Source of the DNA: Hungatella sp. UBA3048 | Lineage (GTDB): Bacteria > Bacillota > Clostridia > Lachnospirales > Lachnospiraceae | Assembly: GCA_002367105.1 (NCBI GenBank) | Contig: DFCS01000051.1 | Span: 227,788-291,787 of the forward strand | Reading direction: 5' to 3' | DNA: 64,000 nt | Shown: positions 17,627 to 26,542 of the stretch, in pieces | How the letters are laid out: every line of letters starts with the position of its first letter | Position numbering within the stretch: the stretch's first letter is position 1 | Position numbers and translations under genes: made by a program | The notes under the pieces: model-generated | Seen by the model: the letters and a program-made list of their open reading frames with translations, nothing else | Database searches by the model: none | What the model was told of the DNA's origin: nothing

Positions 17627-18946
17627 TTAAATTTTAACTTTAAAGAGATGAGGTTCTTTTATATCCGATGTCAATGCATCAAGAGCAACTCCTACTCTGT
17701 GATAGCGAAGCTTGAACTGCTCTTCCTTCGGTGTTGCAGGATCTCCAAGTGGATATGGAATGGATATGGTTGGAACAAGTCTGTTCACTCCAACTGTTTT
17801 AGCTACAGGAATCAGGTTCGCCATCTGAACGATGGTGATGCCTTCTCTTTCAATTTCTCTTGTCATCGTTGCACCGCAACGTGTACACGTCCCTCATGTG
17901 GAGGTCAGAATTGCAGCTCTGATTCCATCCTTTTTCAATTCTCTTGCGATTTCTTTTCCCATTCTCGCAGCTTCGGCCTGGGTTGTTCCAGTACCAACGG
18001 TGGAGAAGAAATATTTGTATACTCCGCCTATCTTTCCTTCCTTCTGATACCGTCTCATAGCATCCAAGGGAACGATTACGTCAGAGTCGTTGTTGGCTGC
18101 TGCCGGATCAAAACCAGCGTGAATGGTCATATACTCACCCTTCACAAGGTCATCGGTTTGGGAAATATCATATTTTCCCCACTTGGTTGCAGAGGCTGAC
18201 TGAATGCGGTCCGGATTTCCTACCGGAACGATACCTCCGGAAGTAATGAGGGCAACCTCCAGCTTGCTCAGTTCTTCCGGAGTGATTGCCGGAGCAATTG
18301 CCACCCGGTCAGACTTTGGAATAGCTAGCTCTGTCTCATATGTCTCTCCATGAACTTTCTTAAGGAGCATGTCAATGACACGGTCGGCTGCCGTTACCGG
18401 AGGATCCAGCCAGATCTGATCCCTGACTCCTCTTCCAAAATAACCTTCCTCTGCTGCCGGCAGTAATTTTTCTCCCTTTAACAGCTTAAGAGCATACTTT
18501 GCCATAGCCTTTACATCCTTTTTCATTGCTGCGGCACTGGCTCCGCCCTTAAATACATACATGTCCTTTCTGAACATTTCAACCCCAGGGTTTTCATCGT
18601 TCATAGAGGTGAGAACAGGCACTCCGAACTCCTTTTTAACAGCGCTGCAGATATGACCGCAGGCTGATCCGTAACGTCCTGCACGGAACGCCGGTCCTGC
18701 AAAAAATACATCCATCTCTTTTCCCTTCAGCATGGAAAGGATGAGTTCTACGGCTTCCTCTGTATTGGAACCTATAAAGTTATCGCCGCAGATGATGGTA
18801 TGTGTGATTTCAACATCATCACCTAGTTCCTGCTGCAATGCCATGGCCGGACCAACAAGGCCTTCTCTGATTTCCGGTTTGAAATCAGCCAGTTCTTCTC
18901 CGCCGATCTGCCCAAAAAACTGATTTAAGTATAAAATACCTTTCAT
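17627..18946 (-). CDS. grdH: Selenoprotein: betaine/glycine/sarcosine reductase component B subunit (GrdH/GrdB type), UGA = Sec351
   Basis: Substrate-activating selenoprotein of the Stickland-type reductase. It attacks the substrate and hands the carboxymethyl group to GrdA. The frame runs through an in-frame TGA (17894-17896) that must be read as selenocysteine: downstream, the same frame continues for 88 codons and gives Sec351-Gly-Thr-Cys354-Thr-Arg-Cys357, the conserved UxxCxxC motif. Total 439 residues, the family length (about 436). The N-terminus MKGILYLNQFFGQIGGEE is typical, with an AAGGAGG site upstream. A hairpin CGTTGC/GCAACG starts about 13 nt after the UGA and may be the SECIS element. 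I prefer grdH (betaine) over grdB or grdF because of the adjacent BCCT transporter; this is inference. Confidence 0.9.
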
Positions 18947-18959
18947 TTCGTACCTCCTT

Positions 18960-20285
18960 CTAGAATTCTACCATCCTCTTGGTTGACCACCCTACTACCT
19001 GGTCACCGCAGAACATGGCGTTGTTTTCCATAATAATTGATCCATCTTCTTTTACGGAAGCCCCTAAAATCTCATCATTGGACCAGCCTCCGGACATGCC
19101 GTCTCTTGCAAGGGCCTCTAACTCTCCAAGAACCGTTTCCATCTTTGGAAGCCTGATGAGTGTAGATACATTTCCGCAGGAAACGATGGCATCCTCTTTT
19201 TCATCTAAGGAAACCAGCGGCTGGCTGGCACCGTCTCTTCCCGTACACTCGTTTGTAAGTCCTACGGTCTTAACGCCTGCATTCTCCAGTGCCACGATAC
19301 AAGCCGTAAAGTCCGCATCCGGATTGCCGTATCCTTCTTCCGCCACAATGGCGGAATCCGCACCAAGGCTCTTTGCCATCTGTGCCACGAATAAAGCAGC
19401 TCTTTCCTTCTGATCCAGGGCAACATTTAAATTGGACATGATCACTCCAATGAAATTAATGGTCTTTCCATGTTCCTTATAAAGATTGCGGATCATGGGA
19501 AAGTTCTGGAAATCATAGGTTGCCCACTTGGAAGAGCATGGCATAAAGGATCCGCTGATCATCGCACCATCCAGTACCTCATTGGGATGCATGAAGGTTG
19601 GAAGCATCCGGTTGGTATCCCAGCCATAATTCAAATCATTATAGCCGCCTTCTTCCATCTGGGACTGGGGCTGAAGCACCAGTACCACGCTTGGAAGCTT
19701 ATTTACTTCCTCGCTTCTTTTTGTAACTGGTTCCAGCTCAAAGGTCTCTACCTCATCCGGTGTTAAATCCTTTGTTGCGGCACCGATGTATTCGGCAAGG
19801 CGCATACCTGCCCATCTTAAGGCCCTGTTCTTCTTCTGCTGTTCCTTCTGCTCAAAAACCTCATCTGAATCAGCAACCAAAACCAGGTTTTTTAACTGTG
19901 AGAAGTAGGTGTATTTGGCTCCTTCTCCGCTCATATCAATTAACCCATCCTGGAAACCGCCGTAATGTTTTCCTACCACCAGAACGCTCATATCCTTCAG
20001 CGCATAGGTTGTTCCGTTTCCGGCCTGCATAAGTTCGCCGGTCACTCCCGGAAATACCGGGCCTCCTCCTACGCGGTAGCGGGGCTCAATGGCCTCTTTT
20101 ACAGGAACAAGCCTGACATGATCCCCAGGCGATACAATATAGAGTTCTGCTTCCGTGATATGTTCATCTTCTTTTATTACTGCAAGAGCTTCTTCTTTAT
20201 TCACGGTAAGAAGTCCGTCTTTTAAGGAAGTCTGATTGCCGAAGCAAATATCTTTGACATAAAAATTTCCCAATTCCAGCTTCAT
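18960..20285 (-). CDS. grdI: Reductase component B proprotein (GrdI/GrdE/GrdG type)
   Basis: 441-residue proprotein. In this family it is cleaved into two subunits of roughly 25 and 22 kDa, with a pyruvoyl group formed from Cys at the new N-terminus. That group binds the amino group in the glycine enzyme. Cys250 (in SFMPCSSKW) is at the expected place for cleavage; Cys347 (in TNECTGRDG) is the other conserved-looking Cys. The gene ends 13 bp before grdH, and selA ends 18 bp before it, so all three are co-transcribed. Assignment to betaine (GrdI) rather than glycine (GrdE) or sarcosine (GrdG) rests on the nearby BCCT carrier. Confidence 0.85.
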   Translation of the reverse strand: MKLELGNFYVKDICFGNQTSLKDGLLTVNKEEALAVIKEDEHITEAELYIVSPGDHVRLVPVKEAIEPRYRVGGGPVFPGVTGELMQAGNGTTYALKDMSVLVVGKHYGGFQDGLIDMSGEGAKYTYFSQLKNLVLVADSDEVFEQKEQQKKNRALRWAGMRLAEYIGAATKDLTPDEVETFELEPVTKRSEEVNKLPSVVLVLQPQSQMEEGGYNDLNYGWDTNRMLPTFMHPNEVLDGAMISGSFMPCSSKWATYDFQNFPMIRNLYKEHGKTINFIGVIMSNLNVALDQKERAALFVAQMAKSLGADSAIVAEEGYGNPDADFTACIVALENAGVKTVGLTNECTGRDGASQPLVSLDEKEDAIVSCGNVSTLIRLPKMETVLGELEALARDGMSGGWSNDEILGASVKEDGSIIMENNAMFCGDQVVGWSTKRMVEF

Positions 20286-20303
20286 TCCATATCTCCTTTC
20301 AAA

Positions 20304-21704
20304 TTAATACTTAAATGCCGTCTTAGTCAAACGGTTAAAAAAATCCGCTGTCACGAAAAGGTCTTCTTCACTCATGGTCCTAACATCAAGGAGTACCTTA
20401 TTTTTCCATATCCTTGCTATGATAGGAACGGAGTTATTTCGAAGCATACTTTCCAGCATATCTGCGGATACCTGTTCCACACTTAACCCCACTGCATACG
20501 AAGAAAGATTAACACCCGGCATGGTTCCTCCGCCGATCTGCCCTTCGGTTTCCAGCACCTCAGCCTGTAACCCCGGCTGTTTTACCAGAAGGCTGTGCAA
20601 ATTCTCTGCCTTTTCCTTTAAACGATCCAAAGGCTCTGTGATCATTTTCAGGGTAGGAATCTGTTCTATTGCCGTTTCCGGGGACAAATACTGCCTGAGA
20701 GTTAATTCCAGGGCGTTCAAGGTCAGCTTATCAATCCTCAGTGCCCGGAGCAGATGATTTTTCTTCATCTGATTGATGTACCGGGCTTTCCCAACAATGA
20801 TGCCGGCCTGAGGTCCTCCAAGAAGCTTATCTCCGCTGAAGCATACAATATCAGCTCTTTGTTCCAGACAGTCTTTGACCGTTGGTTCATCACCGATCCC
20901 ATACGCCTTTAAGTCAGCCAGCAGCCCCGATCCTAGATCGTATATCACCGGAAGTCCGTGCCTTTCCCCCACCGCCTTCATCCGTTCCAGAGAAACCTCC
21001 TCTGTGAAGCCGATGATCTTATAATTGCTGGTGTGGACCTTTAATAATGCTCCGGTATTCTCACTGATGTTATCTTCATAATCTCTTTCATGGGTCTTGT
21101 TGGTGGTTCCCACCTCCGTAAGCCTGCATCCGCTGGCCGACATGATTTCAGGAACCCGGAACGCTCCGCCTATCTCTACCAGCTCGCCCCTTGAAACAAT
21201 GACCTCTTTTCCTTTTGCCATGGAATTCAGCACCAGATACACGGCCGCCGCATTGTTGTTGACAACAAGGGCTGCCTCCGCACCGGTCAAAAAGGTAAGA
21301 AGCTGCTCCACATGGTCATACCTTGAACCCCTTTCCCCTGTTTCCAGATGATACTCCAGATTGGAGTAGGATCCGCTGATTTCCTTCATGCTTTCTGAAA
21401 CCGTCTGGGAAAGCCTTGCTCTTCCCAGATTGGTATGAAGCACAATGCCGGTCCCATTGACCACCCTTCGCAGATGGGGTTTGTTCTGCCTTTCGATTTC
21501 GGCCTTGATCCGTCTGATTAAATCACCTTTTGAGAGCTGACAGGATTCTCCGGATAAAATTTTTTGCCGTTCCAGCTCGATTTCTTTTTGACAGGCAAGT
21601 TTTATCAAAACCGCCGGAGCATTGGTGATTCCTTCCAAAGCCATGGAACGCATCATTTCATCCACTTTAGGCAGCTGCCTCATGAGACTGTTTTTATCTG
21701 TCAT
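20304..21704 (-). CDS. selA: L-seryl-tRNA(Sec) selenium transferase
   Basis: 466-residue PLP enzyme that converts seryl-tRNA(Sec) to selenocysteyl-tRNA(Sec) using selenophosphate. The N-terminal domain (RQLPKVDEMM) binds tRNA-Sec. The PLP lysine is in CFSGDKLLGGPQAG, and the core segment VVNGTGIVLHTNLGRA is typical of the family. The gene is embedded in the reductase operon, between grdD (55 bp upstream) and grdI (18 bp downstream), so Sec synthesis is co-produced with the selenoproteins that need it. Confidence 0.95.
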   Translation of the reverse strand: MTDKNSLMRQLPKVDEMMRSMALEGITNAPAVLIKLACQKEIELERQKILSGESCQLSKGDLIRRIKAEIERQNKPHLRRVVNGTGIVLHTNLGRARLSQTVSESMKEISGSYSNLEYHLETGERGSRYDHVEQLLTFLTGAEAALVVNNNAAAVYLVLNSMAKGKEVIVSRGELVEIGGAFRVPEIMSASGCRLTEVGTTNKTHERDYEDNISENTGALLKVHTSNYKIIGFTEEVSLERMKAVGERHGLPVIYDLGSGLLADLKAYGIGDEPTVKDCLEQRADIVCFSGDKLLGGPQAGIIVGKARYINQMKKNHLLRALRIDKLTLNALELTLRQYLSPETAIEQIPTLKMITEPLDRLKEKAENLHSLLVKQPGLQAEVLETEGQIGGGTMPGVNLSSYAVGLSVEQVSADMLESMLRNNSVPIIARIWKNKVLLDVRTMSEEDLFVTADFFNRLTKTAFKY

Positions 21705-21759
21705 TTTTCCGAACCTCTCAAATTATTTTTCAAACCTTCAAAGCTGTCCTCCGGCTGGG

Positions 21760-22920
21760 TCAGCCGATAAACTGATTGCAGGAAAGAATCTCCCTGGCCT
21801 TTTTAAGATTGTGTTCTGCAATGAGAACCACAGGCCCTGTACAGCCCATTCCGCTCTCCGCATATATACCGGCAGACCATAAACAGGAAACCGCAGCTTC
21901 CAGATCCATGATCTCAATTCCAAGGATCTCCTCAGTCACCACTTCCTTTGGAGGTGCTTTTACTTCCTCTGCCGGCTCTGATGACTTACCGGGCTTTAAT
22001 TCCTCTAAAATCTCAGTAAGGCCTGCCTTCTTTGCCTTTTTAAACTCCTCAGCCATAACCTTCTGGCAGTTGCCGTCAAGGAGTTCCTTTGCAAATTCAA
22101 TGGCTCCTGTGACAAGAGGTGTTCCCGATGCCCTTGATACAATAAGGATCAGCTTGTCAAATCCTTCACCGATTCCCGGCCCATATCCAAAACCGACCGA
22201 CTCATAGCTGCCTCCCGTGGTATAGGCGGAAAACATCTTTGTAAGTACATTTCCGGTGAGAGAATCCATGACCATTACATCTGCAGAGCCTGTCAGTAAG
22301 TCATTGCCCCTCATGACAATGCCTCCATCCGCTCTCTGGGAAGCGGCAAATCGGATGTCATATCCATTTTTCTTAAGCTTTTGCAGTGCAATCTCAGCCT
22401 GGCGGGCTCCATCCACATTTAGAATACCTACGGTGGGGTTTTCCACCCCGCTGGCCTTTGCGGCTATGATCCCGTATATGGCGTTCTTTACCATGCTCTC
22501 CACCCGGTTCACGGATGACGTTCCTGTTGTGGATGCAATATACATCTGTTTTCCGGCCGCCGGCGTAATCACCCGGCCAACCGTAGAAACTCCGATTGGG
22601 AAAGGATAGTGCATGGTTACTGCCGCGTAAGCTTCCTGGTTCTTAAGCATGTCATCCATCTTTTTATGGCCCTCGTCTTCCGAAGCAACCGGTATGACTT
22701 CCAGGTTTTCTGCTTTCATTGGCATGGTTCCGATTACTTTCACAGATATCCCTTTTTTTGCCGCCGCACAGGCTGCCTGATAAATAGCTTCTTCCCCGTG
22801 CTCACTGCCCATAGCGGTAACTGCAATAGGCATCTTTTTGCCGGACTGGCCTGTCTCAAGCATTTGAGCCATATCCAAAAAGGTCTCTGCGACTATACGT
22901 TTCATCTTACCCTCTGACAT
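21760..22920 (-). CDS. grdD: Reductase complex component C subunit beta (GrdD)
   Basis: 386 residues. Component C (GrdC plus GrdD) releases the acetyl group from the selenoether on GrdA as acetyl phosphate, which yields ATP through acetate kinase. The C-terminal AESGMGCTGPVVL segment contains the Cys expected to carry the acetyl group. The frame is open 12 codons further upstream, but the ATG at 22918-22920 has GGGGTGA just before it and starts 4 bp after the grdC stop. Confidence 0.92.
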   Translation of the reverse strand: MSEGKMKRIVAETFLDMAQMLETGQSGKKMPIAVTAMGSEHGEEAIYQAACAAAKKGISVKVIGTMPMKAENLEVIPVASEDEGHKKMDDMLKNQEAYAAVTMHYPFPIGVSTVGRVITPAAGKQMYIASTTGTSSVNRVESMVKNAIYGIIAAKASGVENPTVGILNVDGARQAEIALQKLKKNGYDIRFAASQRADGGIVMRGNDLLTGSADVMVMDSLTGNVLTKMFSAYTTGGSYESVGFGYGPGIGEGFDKLILIVSRASGTPLVTGAIEFAKELLDGNCQKVMAEEFKKAKKAGLTEILEELKPGKSSEPAEEVKAPPKEVVTEEILGIEIMDLEAAVSCLWSAGIYAESGMGCTGPVVLIAEHNLKKAREILSCNQFIG

Positions 22921-22924
22921 ACGC

Positions 22925-24463
22925 TCACCCCTCGTCTTCCTGAAGGTGCTCTGCAAAATCCTTTAAGGCGGCTGCGATCAGCTTTTTGATCCTTTCCTCT
23001 GACACGGTTTCCTCCTGGCCTGCGCCGCTGTTCTGCTGCAGGATAAAGGACACTCCGTCAAAGAGATTGGTCATCCTTCCAAGGAACAGGCTTCCCTTTC
23101 CAATAAACATGGCTTTGGTGATTTTCTTATCCATCAGTTCCTGTCTGGCAAATCCAAGGTAAGGAACCGCTGAAGGGATATGTCCCTGAGTCGGTGCCCA
23201 GCCTACCATGCCGTGCTTTGATACGAAATCTGCCAGCTGGGATTTTTCGATCTCTTTGCGCATGGCGGCAAGAGCCCCTATCATCTTATAATTTGCCGCT
23301 GGCACATTGCCGGCTCCTGCAGGCTTGGTAATATCCGGATTCTGCATTTCCACGGAATACTTATCAATATCTGTCAGCTTCAGCCCTGCTTTTTCAAGAG
23401 CCGATGCCGTCAAAGAAGATATGACGTTTTGAGGAGAGGATCCGGTTCCCACCGTATGCCTGCCCACAATATCCGTATTGATCTCCGGGCTGATGCCGTC
23501 GTTGGCACTGATCAGCACGGCAAAACCGGCCACACAGTCTTCCAGAATGGGCATCCCCTTGTTTACGTGATCCTTTCCATTCATACCAAGCTTTGCGGTA
23601 GACCCTCCGGCAGCAACGATAACATGTTTAAAGGTTCCCGCCTTTACCAGAGCTGCCGCATGGATCAGGGCGTGGGCCGGACCTGCACAAAAGCCCCTTA
23701 CATCAGAGCCAGTAGCATTGGTCAGGCCTGCGATTTCAGCCGCCGCCTTTGCAAAGTTTCCTCCGCCTCTCTGGTTCATATCACCGCACGCTTCTTCTGA
23801 ACACTCAATCACATATTCGATTTCTTCCTTTTTGATATCATTCTTATCCATCAAATGCAGTAACGATAAAACACAGGAAGCTTTTGAAACCAAATTTTCA
23901 AAAATGACGTGGGCCGAAAGAGAATGGTCAATATCATGTGCTGCTTTGATACATCCGACAATGGTCCCCTGGTAATACAAAGGTTCCCCGTGTTCGTCTG
24001 CGATCAAATGGTTGATTTCTGATAATTCAAAGCTTTTATCAAAGACTTTTAAAAGCGATGGATCAATAAGGCTGTGAGATTCTAATTTTTTCTTCACGGA
24101 ATCAGCAAACTGAACTTCCAGTTTTACAAGATCAAACACATCGCAGATAGCGATCAGACCGATGAACTCATCCTCAGGCATGATTTCTCCAAACCTGCCT
24201 TCTCTCTGATCGTAATCTGATTTCTGCTGATACCATGGCTGCGCATAACCGGCCAGTTCATCAGGCGTAACATTTCCTATGTAAGTCTGGTTCGGCAGAT
24301 ATGCCTTACACTCTTCATAAGAACGCAGACTTTTATCCAGATTTTTTAAATATTCCGAATTCGGATCAATAGTTCTCTGGGTCGTCTGTGTTGTGCCATT
24401 ATGAATTACCATATCCGGTGTATGGGCAAGGATGTAGCTTGCCCCTTTTAAGACGCTGTACAT
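22925..24463 (-). CDS. grdC: Reductase complex component C subunit alpha (GrdC)
   Basis: 512 residues, related to FabH-like condensing enzymes. It works with GrdD to convert the GrdA-bound acetyl group to acetyl phosphate. Visible features are ASYILAHTPDMVIHNGTT at the start, the GFCAGPAHALIHAAALV active-site-like Cys segment near residue 258 and a Gly-rich IVAAGGSTAKLGMNGK block. The start has AGGAGGC upstream. It lies 209 bp downstream of grdA and 4 bp upstream of grdD. Confidence 0.92.
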   Translation of the reverse strand: MYSVLKGASYILAHTPDMVIHNGTTQTTQRTIDPNSEYLKNLDKSLRSYEECKAYLPNQTYIGNVTPDELAGYAQPWYQQKSDYDQREGRFGEIMPEDEFIGLIAICDVFDLVKLEVQFADSVKKKLESHSLIDPSLLKVFDKSFELSEINHLIADEHGEPLYYQGTIVGCIKAAHDIDHSLSAHVIFENLVSKASCVLSLLHLMDKNDIKKEEIEYVIECSEEACGDMNQRGGGNFAKAAAEIAGLTNATGSDVRGFCAGPAHALIHAAALVKAGTFKHVIVAAGGSTAKLGMNGKDHVNKGMPILEDCVAGFAVLISANDGISPEINTDIVGRHTVGTGSSPQNVISSLTASALEKAGLKLTDIDKYSVEMQNPDITKPAGAGNVPAANYKMIGALAAMRKEIEKSQLADFVSKHGMVGWAPTQGHIPSAVPYLGFARQELMDKKITKAMFIGKGSLFLGRMTNLFDGVSFILQQNSGAGQEETVSEERIKKLIAAALKDFAEHLQEDEG

Positions 24464-24640
24464 ATTTTGCCTCCTACTGAATCAAATTGACAGGAAACCC
24501 TGCTTCTTTGATTTTCAAATTCAAGGTTGAAAAATGTTTTCACCCCTGCACCTCATATTAGGTCCTAATAATAAATCAATTCCTGCAAAATGCGGTGCCA
24601 ATATACCATTTTTATTCAAACGGAAAAACTGGGTCACCAT

Positions 24641-24662
24641 TTCACAAGAATTGATCTGTGAA
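24641..24662. other. Small hairpin in the grdA-grdC gap
   Basis: TTCACA (24641-24646) and TGTGAA (24657-24662) form a 6-bp inverted repeat just after the grdA stop on the minus strand. No U-tract follows, so it is not a clear terminator. The 209-bp gap may allow separate control of grdC and grdD, which is inference. Confidence 0.35.
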
Positions 24663-24672
24663 GGGATGAATG

Positions 24673-25137
24673 TTAATATTTACAATGCTCGTCCCTTATT
24701 GTTGACATTTCTTTTCGGATATCATCAACATCCAATACCATTTCCATCATACTGATCTGCTCGTCATAGACATCGCTGTCCACTTCATTTTTGATTTCCG
24801 GCTCACAAGCATGGTATACTTTTAGTCCCAACTGGACTCCTGCCAATGGTCCTGCGTAAGTAGGGTCTCCTGCCGTTACAGTTTCAGCAGCAAGGCCTGC
24901 GGCCTCACCTTCTGCAGCTCCTAAAACAACGATAATGTTTTCAGGGCCGTACTGTTCCGCCAAATTTTTTACCCTCTTTTGATTCTCCAGGTCCATAGCA
25001 CCCGCAGCCGTTCAGACAAAGCATTCTGTTGACGAAAATACCACTTCCGCGCCGGCTGTTTTAACACACTGTTCAATTGCCGGACCAGGAATGCCGTCTC
25101 TGTCACCGATAATGATGACTTTCTTGTCTTTCAGCAT
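24673..25137 (-). CDS. grdA: Selenoprotein A of glycine/betaine/sarcosine reductase, UGA = Sec42
   Basis: Small redox selenoprotein common to all Grd reductases. Its selenol takes the carboxymethyl group from component B and is reset by thioredoxin. The frame starts at ATG 25135-25137 with an AGGAGG site and runs through TGA at 25012-25014. It gives the invariant CFV-Sec42-TAAGAMDLENQKR motif, then a Gly/Ala-rich domain. Total 154 residues, close to the family length of about 158. Read as a stop, the TGA would leave only a 41-residue fragment and a headless 107-residue frame. It follows trxA by 115 bp. Confidence 0.96.
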
Positions 25138-25252
25138 TTTATTACCTCCTTTTTTTATATTATAACGTGTGCCCCCAAAGCAGATTTCTCCGCTCTGCAG
25201 ACTAAGAACATCCTATGTTCCACGCTATATTCCAAATGGTTTTACAAAAAAC

Positions 25253-25585
25253 TTATACCGGTGAGGACAATGCATATTTCTTTATCATTTCTTCAATTCT
25301 GTCAGGCGTTGCATCGTCTTTTACCAGTTCTTCCACCTTTTCACCGTTTTTATAGATTGCCATGACCGGAAGGCCCAGAATCTTCTGGGATATGGCAAGC
25401 CTTCTGGCCTTTGTGGTATTCAGCTTTGTGAATTTGATCTTATTGCTGTACTCCTCGGCAAATTTTTCCACATGAGGAAGCAGAGCCTTGCACGGCTCAC
25501 ATCCATCTCCAAAAAAGTCTACAAATACGACGCCTTCCGCTTCCAGCACTTCTAGTCCAAAGGTATCCTTATCCACAATCAACAT
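25253..25585 (-). CDS. trxA: Thioredoxin of the reductase system, active site CEPC
   Basis: 110-residue thioredoxin fold. The active site is Gly28-Cys29-Glu30-Pro31-Cys32 in place of the usual WCGPC: both Cys are present, the Trp is replaced by Gly and the Gly by Glu. A cis-Pro loop (LGLPVMAIYKNG) is present. Thioredoxins encoded with glycine reductase in clostridia often have atypical active-site residues. It reduces GrdA/GrdB-type components and is itself reduced by the adjacent TrxB. The gene lies 14 bp behind trxB. Confidence 0.93.
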   Translation of the reverse strand: MLIVDKDTFGLEVLEAEGVVFVDFFGDGCEPCKALLPHVEKFAEEYSNKIKFTKLNTTKARRLAISQKILGLPVMAIYKNGEKVEELVKDDATPDRIEEMIKKYALSSPV

Positions 25586-25599
25586 TTTAATCTCCTCCT

Positions 25600-26529
25600 T
25601 TAACTTTCTATATATTTCTCAGCCATAACAGCTGCAATGGCTCCATCCGCACATGCGGTAACAACCTGTCTTAAGCTCTTCACCCTGATATCCCCGGCGG
25701 CAAAAACACCTGGTATATTGGTTTCCATATTTTCATTTGTTTTGATATAACCGTATTCCATATCCAGAATGCCCTCAAAGCATTTTGACTGAGGCAGGTA
25801 TCCGATAAACCCAAAGATTCCGAAGGTACCGTCATCCTCATCGGCAACCACCTCCGTCACTTCTCCTGTCTTCACGTTTTCCACGGACATGCCCTGGACC
25901 ATACCGTCTCCGTTTATCTCTTTTACCACAGAATCCCACATAAAATCTATTTTAGGATTTTCAAATGCCTTTTCCTGGATGGATTTTGCTGCCCGAAGTT
26001 CATCTCTTCTGTGGATTATGGTCACCTTCCGGCCAAATTTTGTTAAGTAAAGGGCCTCTTCAACGGCTGTGTCTCCACCGCCCACCACATAAATATCAAA
26101 ATCCTCAAAAAAGTTCCCGTCGCAGGTGGCACAATAAGATACCCCTTTTCCAATCAAGTCCTTTTCCCCGGGACAGCCGATAGGCTTTGGAAAAGCGCCT
26201 GTGGCAATGATCACAGTTTTGGTATGGTATTCCTTTTCTTTTCCTTTTAATACCTTGATCTCTCCTGAAAAATCCACTTCCTGAATACAGTCGGCAGTCC
26301 GGTCAATCCCGAATTTTTCTACCTGCTTTGTCATCCTCTGTACCAGGGAACTGCCTGATTCCTCGGGAAGGCATCCCGGATAATTTTCGATCTCAGAAGT
26401 GATAACGATCTGCCCCCCGTCCTTTTCCTTCTCGATCAGCAGCGCATTTAATCTGGCCCTTCCTGCATAAAGGCCTGCGGATAATCCGGCAGGCCCTCCA
26501 CCTATTATTACAACATCATAAATCTTCAA
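25600..26529 (-). CDS. trxB: Thioredoxin reductase
   Basis: 309-residue flavoprotein. The FAD motif IIGGGPAGLSAGLYAGRA is at residues 8-25, the redox pair is Cys-Ala-Thr-Cys (in SYCATCDGNFF), the NAD(P)H motif is GGGDTAVEEAL, and the C-terminal FAD segment is GVFAAGDIR. It passes electrons from NAD(P)H to the CEPC thioredoxin encoded 14 bp downstream and lies 13 bp behind selB. It therefore feeds the Grd reductase. Confidence 0.94.
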   Translation of the reverse strand: MKIYDVVIIGGGPAGLSAGLYAGRARLNALLIEKEKDGGQIVITSEIENYPGCLPEESGSSLVQRMTKQVEKFGIDRTADCIQEVDFSGEIKVLKGKEKEYHTKTVIIATGAFPKPIGCPGEKDLIGKGVSYCATCDGNFFEDFDIYVVGGGDTAVEEALYLTKFGRKVTIIHRRDELRAAKSIQEKAFENPKIDFMWDSVVKEINGDGMVQGMSVENVKTGEVTEVVADEDDGTFGIFGFIGYLPQSKCFEGILDMEYGYIKTNENMETNIPGVFAAGDIRVKSLRQVVTACADGAIAAVMAEKYIES

Positions 26530-26542
26530 GGCGCACCTCCAT

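Noticed and set aside
17894..18946. A 350-residue component B protein ending at a TGA, with a separate small frame downstream
   Set aside because: The TGA is in frame with the downstream codons, which restore UxxCxxC and the family length, and a full Sec machinery is encoded nearby.
24673..24996. A 107-residue protein starting at the Met of MDLENQKR
   Set aside because: It is the tail of GrdA. The true start with an AGGAGG site lies at 25137 and the intervening TGA encodes Sec.
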